17,243 nucleotides of DNA from Treponema sp. (GTDB lineage: Bacteria > Spirochaetota > Spirochaetia > Treponematales > Treponemataceae). The DNA is taken from assembly GCA_016297415.1 (NCBI GenBank), contig JAEDGQ010000038.1, forward strand, positions 1-17,243, in the 5' to 3' direction. A program made the translations under genes and the position numbers. The notes beneath the pieces were generated by a model. The model worked only from the letters and a program-made list of their open reading frames with translations, searched no databases and had not been told where the DNA came from. Positions 14,530 to 17,243 of the stretch are shown here, piece after piece (the first letter of the stretch is position 1; every line of letters starts with the position of its first letter).

Positions 14530-15432
14530 TTAATAAATCATTGTTCCAATACCGCGGTCACTGAACATTTCGATGAGCAGTGAGTGTGGAACGCGGCCGT
14601 CGATAATGTGTGTCCTTGGTACTCCCCCGTTACGGGCCATTACACAGCATTCGATTTTTGGAATCATGCCGCCGGAAATTGTTCCATCATCGTAGTATTT
14701 CTGAACGTCTTCAAGATGAATGCGCTGAATCAGTGATTTTGGATCATTAACATCTTTTAAAACCCCGGCAACGTTTGTGAGCTGAACGAATTTTTCTGCT
14801 CCCAGCGCAATTGCAATTACGGCAGCTGCTGTATCAGCATTAATATTGTATTTGTTTGTATCTGCGTTTTCGCCAACAGCTACTGTTGAAACTACAGGAA
14901 TAAAGCCTTTGTCCAGCAAAGAAAGAATAAGGCTTGGATCACAGCCTGTAACATCTCCAACCTGACCGTAATCAATGCCGTCACCTTTGTCGATTTTTTT
15001 TGCACGAAGAAGTCCTGCATCTACACCACTAAGACCAACTGCCTTGCCGCCTTCTTTCAAGAGAATGCTTACAATATCCTTGTTAAGTTTACCAGTAAGA
15101 ACCATCTGAACAATTTCCATTGTTTCTTCATCTGTGTAACGAAGTCCGTTGATGAACTTAGATTCTTTACCTGTTTTTTCCAGCATGTGGTTAATTTCCG
15201 GACCACCGCCGTGAACAAGAACAACCTTAATACCGATTGTGTTAAGAAGTACAATGTCCTTCATTACGGCAGCTTTAAGGTCTTCGTTAAGCATGGCATT
15301 TCCGCCGTACTTTACTACAACGATTTTTCCAACCCAGTGGCGGAAATATGGCAAAGCCTGAACAAGTACATCAGCCCATGGACCGTTGTCCAGACGAGGA
15401 TTTTCTACAAAGTTTTCATTATTTTCTGACAT
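14530..15432 (-). CDS. argB: Acetylglutamate kinase
   Basis: Phosphorylates N-acetylglutamate with ATP. The 300-residue product has the amino-acid kinase landmarks: KYGGNAM with K41, HGGGP (74-78), NINADTAA (197-204) and GGMIPKI with K259. It begins with an additional helix (about 18-34, WADVLVQALPYFRHWVGK) and ends GIGTMI, both characteristic of the hexameric kinases inhibited by arginine. With ArgJ making the pathway cyclic, the kinase is the expected feedback control point; inhibition itself is inferred. The ATG at 15432 is chosen because GGAG lies seven bases before it; the in-frame ATGs at 15450 and 15459 are not so placed. Upstream lie a 246-base repeat-filled gap to argJ and a possible own promoter. 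Confidence 0.94.
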   Translation of the reverse strand: MSENNENFVENPRLDNGPWADVLVQALPYFRHWVGKIVVVKYGGNAMLNEDLKAAVMKDIVLLNTIGIKVVLVHGGGPEINHMLEKTGKESKFINGLRYTDEETMEIVQMVLTGKLNKDIVSILLKEGGKAVGLSGVDAGLLRAKKIDKGDGIDYGQVGDVTGCDPSLILSLLDKGFIPVVSTVAVGENADTNKYNINADTAAAVIAIALGAEKFVQLTNVAGVLKDVNDPKSLIQRIHLEDVQKYYDDGTISGGMIPKIECCVMARNGGVPRTHIIDGRVPHSLLIEMFSDRGIGTMIY

Positions 15433-15453
15433 ATAATTCTCCATTCTAAAATT

Positions 15454-15483
15454 AAACACAAATTAACCCAGACGAACACAGAT
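15454..15483 (-). repeat. Second copy of the tandem 10-bp ATCTGTGTTT element
   Basis: On the minus strand ATCTGTGTTC, GTCTGGGTTA and ATTTGTGTTT follow one another after eight T, as in the element at 198-227. It would lie in the argB leader. Confidence 0.6.
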
Positions 15484-15499
15484 AAAAAAAATCAGTTTC

Positions 15500-15528
15500 A
15501 TCATTAATTGCCGCTTCACTTCTGTCAA
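15500..15528 (-). promoter_or_regulatory. Possible argB promoter
   Basis: A perfect TTGACA (15528-15523), a 17-bp spacer and AATGAT (15505-15500, four of six matches) stand on the minus strand about 70 bases before argB. The TTGACA is also part of a TGTCA/TGACA inverted repeat (15523-15535) inside wider CCGCTT/AAGCGG arms (15511-15540), so it may belong to a repeat instead. Confidence 0.3.
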
Positions 15529-15676
15529 AATGACAAGCGGGCGTTGCGGGCGGCGTCTGAGCCCGCAGAGGGGGTAGCGTAAAAGGATGGGGTGGTTGAG
15601 CTTGTCGAAACTACACCATCCTTTGAAGCGAGGGGGAGACCTCCCCCACACACACTATTCCCCATTCCCCATTCCC
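15511..15676. repeat. GC-rich intergenic repeat island between argJ and argB
   Basis: No gene is evident. It is a chain of hairpins: CCGCTT/AAGCGG (15511-15540), TGCGGGC/GCCCGCA (15545-15567), AAAGGATGG/CCATCCTTT (15582-15624) and GGGGGAG/CTCCCCC (15632-15647). The third encloses GGTTGAGCTTGTCGAAACT (15594-15612), a copy of the dispersed motif. Three ATTCCCC-type 7-base units follow to 15676. The hairpins lie just past the argJ stop and may end or trim the argJ message, but none has a T run on the minus strand. Confidence 0.6.
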
Positions 15677-15678
15677 TG

Positions 15679-16956
15679 TTAAGTTCTATAGTCTCCGTTG
15701 ATTTTTACATAATCGTAAGTCAAATCGCAGCCCCAGGCTGTTCCTTCGGCATTTCCGTCTTCAAGTTCAACCAGAATTTCTACGGCTTCTTCAAGAAGGA
15801 TTTTCTTTGCCAGGTCTTCGTCAAAATTAAGGGGAACACCGTGGTCAAAAACCTTAATGCAGCTTTCTTCTCCACCATTCTGGGCTCCGTCTTCAAAATA
15901 ACGCCTGCTTCCTGCCCGGCTGAAGAAATATACGCTTGTTTTTTCCGGAGTAAAGTTAAAGCCTGAGTATCCCATTGCGTCAAGAATGCGTCCCCAGTTT
16001 GCGTCGGCTCCAAAGAAAGCAGCCTTTACAAGGTTTGAACAGATTACAGCCTTTGCAAGTCCCCGGGCATTTTCTACTGTGTCGGCACCCTTTACATTAC
16101 AAGTTACCAGCCGTGTAGCACCTTCACCGTCGGCAGCAATTTTCTTTGCCATCTGAGTATTAAGTGTGTTGAGGGCTTCAACAAAAGCGTCAAAGTCTGC
16201 ACCTTCTGCAGTAATTTCAGCATTTCCGGCCTTACCGTTGGCAAGAATCAGCAGTGTATCGTTTGTAGAAGTATCGCCGTCAACAGAAACACAGTTATAA
16301 GTTCCTGCAACTGAAAGACGGAGTGCCTTTTCTAGCATTTGAGCGCTGATTGCACAGTCTGTAGTTACAACACTAAGCATTGTTCCCAGATTAATGTGAA
16401 TCATTCCCGATCCTTTTGCCATTGTTCCCATTGTTACAGTTTTTCCGCCGATCTGGGCTTTAAGGGCAACTTCTTTGTATTTTGTGTCAGTTGTCATAAT
16501 TGCCTGACGGGCTTCTACGTTACCAGTCTTGCTCAAAAGTGAAACTGACTTATCAAGACCGTCAAGAATCTTCTGAACTGGAAGCTGCTGACCGATTACA
16601 CCAGTTGAGCATACAAGAACGTCGTCCTTTGAAATGCTAAGCTTTTCAGAAACAGCCTGTGCTTCTTTTTCTGCGTTGGCATAACCTTCTGCTCCGGTGC
16701 AGGCATTTGCGTTTCCGGAGTTCATAATTACAGCCTGAGCCTTACCGTTTTCAATCTGCTTTTTAGTAAATTTTACGCATTCTGCTTTTACACGGTTTTG
16801 AGTAAACACACCTGCAGCGTTACAGATTGTATCGCTGAAAATAAGTGCTGTGTCGTAAGTTGTGCGGTTTGCCTTGATTTTGTTTAAAACTCCAGAGGCT
16901 GTAAATCCTTCTGCCGCAGCAACGCCACCTTCAACAAAAGTAAAAGAATTCTGCAT
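15679..16956 (-). CDS. argJ: Bifunctional glutamate N-acetyltransferase / ornithine acetyltransferase
   Basis: Moves the acetyl group of N-acetylornithine onto glutamate, making the arginine pathway cyclic, and may also use acetyl-CoA. The 425-residue precursor should cut itself between G191 and T192 in KGSGMIHINLGTML; the new N-terminal threonine is the nucleophile. CSTGVIG (116-122) supplies the oxyanion-hole threonine and glycine, and the C-terminus WGCDLTYDYVKINGDYRT is diagnostic. The residue before the cut is Gly, where Ala is most usual. Residues about 350-365 (SRRYFEDGAQNGGEES) look like a short insertion. The ATG at 16956 has GAGG seven bases upstream. The promoter carries two ARG-box-like sites. 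Whether it is mono- or bifunctional cannot be read from sequence. Confidence 0.95.
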   Translation of the reverse strand: MQNSFTFVEGGVAAAEGFTASGVLNKIKANRTTYDTALIFSDTICNAAGVFTQNRVKAECVKFTKKQIENGKAQAVIMNSGNANACTGAEGYANAEKEAQAVSEKLSISKDDVLVCSTGVIGQQLPVQKILDGLDKSVSLLSKTGNVEARQAIMTTDTKYKEVALKAQIGGKTVTMGTMAKGSGMIHINLGTMLSVVTTDCAISAQMLEKALRLSVAGTYNCVSVDGDTSTNDTLLILANGKAGNAEITAEGADFDAFVEALNTLNTQMAKKIAADGEGATRLVTCNVKGADTVENARGLAKAVICSNLVKAAFFGADANWGRILDAMGYSGFNFTPEKTSVYFFSRAGSRRYFEDGAQNGGEESCIKVFDHGVPLNFDEDLAKKILLEEAVEILVELEDGNAEGTAWGCDLTYDYVKINGDYRT

Positions 16957-16971
16957 AAATATACCTCAATT

Positions 16972-16989
16972 TATGAATAAATATGCATA
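16972..16989 (-). promoter_or_regulatory. ARG-box-like operator 1 at the argJ transcription start
   Basis: Read on the plus strand, TATGAATAAATATGCATA agrees with WNTGAATWWWWATTCANW at 17 of 18 positions. It begins one base past the -10 hexamer and covers the predicted start near 16984, where an ArgR-type repressor would block RNA polymerase. Its core ATAAATATGCA recurs in the citrate synthase palindrome. Confidence 0.65.
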
Positions 16990-16990
16990 T

Positions 16991-17019
16991 ATTATAATAA
17001 AGCGTGTATAATTATTCAA
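16991..17019 (-). promoter_or_regulatory. argJ promoter
   Basis: TTGAAT (17019-17014), a 17-bp spacer and TATAAT (16996-16991) on the minus strand, about 35 bases before the argJ start. The hexamers and spacing are the same as in the citrate synthase promoter. Confidence 0.75.
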
Positions 17020-17020
17020 T
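17003..17020 (-). promoter_or_regulatory. ARG-box-like operator 2 over the argJ -35 region
   Basis: Read on the plus strand, CGTGTATAATTATTCAAT matches the ARG consensus at 16 of 18 positions and overlaps the -35 hexamer. Its centre is 31 bp from operator 1, close to three helix turns. Spacing differs from the 21-bp pairs of E. coli, so cooperation is inferred. Confidence 0.45.
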
Positions 17021-17023
17021 CAC

Positions 17024-17200
17024 CATAAGGGCGCCTCCCCTAGCGGGGACCGTGCTATCCGTGGCTCCGGCGTCTGACGCGCCTCCGGTGCTTCGCACTG
17101 GCTTACGCCACCACTACTATCACTGGCGCATTTTCTGTATAAAAACTTCCATATGCCGGAATAGCAGACAGCTGCCCGGTGGTGGGACAGCAGGGCAAAC
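17024..17200. repeat. GC-rich intergenic island upstream of argJ
   Basis: GC-rich up to about 17135, mixed after that. TCCCC/GGGGA (17036-17049), GCGTC/GACGC, and CCGGTGC/GCACTGG around a TTC loop (about 17085-17101) can form hairpins. The left end AAGGGCGCCTCCCCT (17027-17041) is an inverted near-copy of the end of the island at 2749-2762, and GGCGTCTGA is shared with the island at 15552. A 69-codon open frame across it (17004-17213) has no ribosome binding site and no recognisable product, so I do not call it a gene. Confidence 0.5.
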
Positions 17201-17227
17201 GCATTATAACTGATTTTGTATTGAAAA

Positions 17228-17243
17228 ATGGCGCAAAGGAGTG
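17228..17243 (+). other. Possible translation start region of a gene beyond the right edge
   Basis: The window ends in AAAGGAGTG, a strong ribosome binding site sequence on the plus strand, so a gene divergent from argJ may begin a few bases outside. An ATG at 17228 is open to the edge but lacks its own binding site. No identity can be given. Confidence 0.3.

Noticed and set aside
14515..14532. TGAAT half-site before argD as a possible ARG box
   Set aside because: Only one half matches (CATGAAT); the other half is a T run. Such half-sites are common in AT-rich DNA. The same applies to the half-sites at 14448-14452 and 5863-5867.
17004..17213. 69-codon plus-strand open frame upstream of argJ
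   Set aside because: It starts inside the argJ promoter and operator, has no ribosome binding site and spans a GC-rich repeat island.

Overview
The window is chromosomal DNA from an AT-rich bacterium. The protein types and repeat-laden intergenic spacers suggest a spirochaete close to Treponema (host-associated or rumen type); this is inference from protein families and style, not a database match. I see no tRNA, rRNA, CRISPR array, prophage or transposase gene. Almost everything is housekeeping metabolism.

Layout, left to right. A minus-strand gene begins at base 35 and runs off the left edge. Next, on the minus strand, are an RsuA-type 16S rRNA pseudouridine synthase (232-1059) and a citrate synthase (1180-2532 or 2547). 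After a GC-rich repeat spacer come four plus-strand genes: asparaginyl-tRNA synthetase (2812-4266), a YihY/BrkB membrane protein fused to a cyclic-nucleotide-binding domain (4476-5813), a long GMP synthetase (5900-7780), and a membrane diguanylate cyclase that starts at a TTG three bases after guaA (7784-9178). The rest is minus strand. A TtcA-like tRNA thiolase and a CBS-domain pyrophosphatase form a pair (9175-11553). A UPF0371/DUF1846 protein follows (11597-13069). Then come three arginine biosynthesis genes: argD (13260-14429), argB (14530-15432) and argJ (15679-16956).

How they work together. ArgJ, ArgB and ArgD cover N-acetylglutamate recycling, its phosphorylation, and the acetylornithine aminotransferase step; argC and the late arginine genes are not here. 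Citrate synthase supplies carbon for 2-oxoglutarate and glutamate, the precursor of that pathway. Both argJ and citrate synthase have a TTGAAT-17-TATAAT promoter and a nearby 18-bp palindrome resembling the ARG box bound by ArgR/AhrC repressors, and the two palindromes share an 11-base core. This suggests, but does not prove, one arginine-responsive regulon linking the genes. GuaA makes GMP, the route to the GTP that the coupled cyclase would turn into c-di-GMP.

No clearly new biological system is visible. The most interesting signals are the ARG-box pattern (including citrate synthase), the YihY-cyclic-nucleotide fusion, the eukaryotic-like long GuaA, the guaA-cyclase coupling, and a family of dispersed intergenic repeats, including a 97-bp inverted-repeat element that doubles as the asnS terminator.
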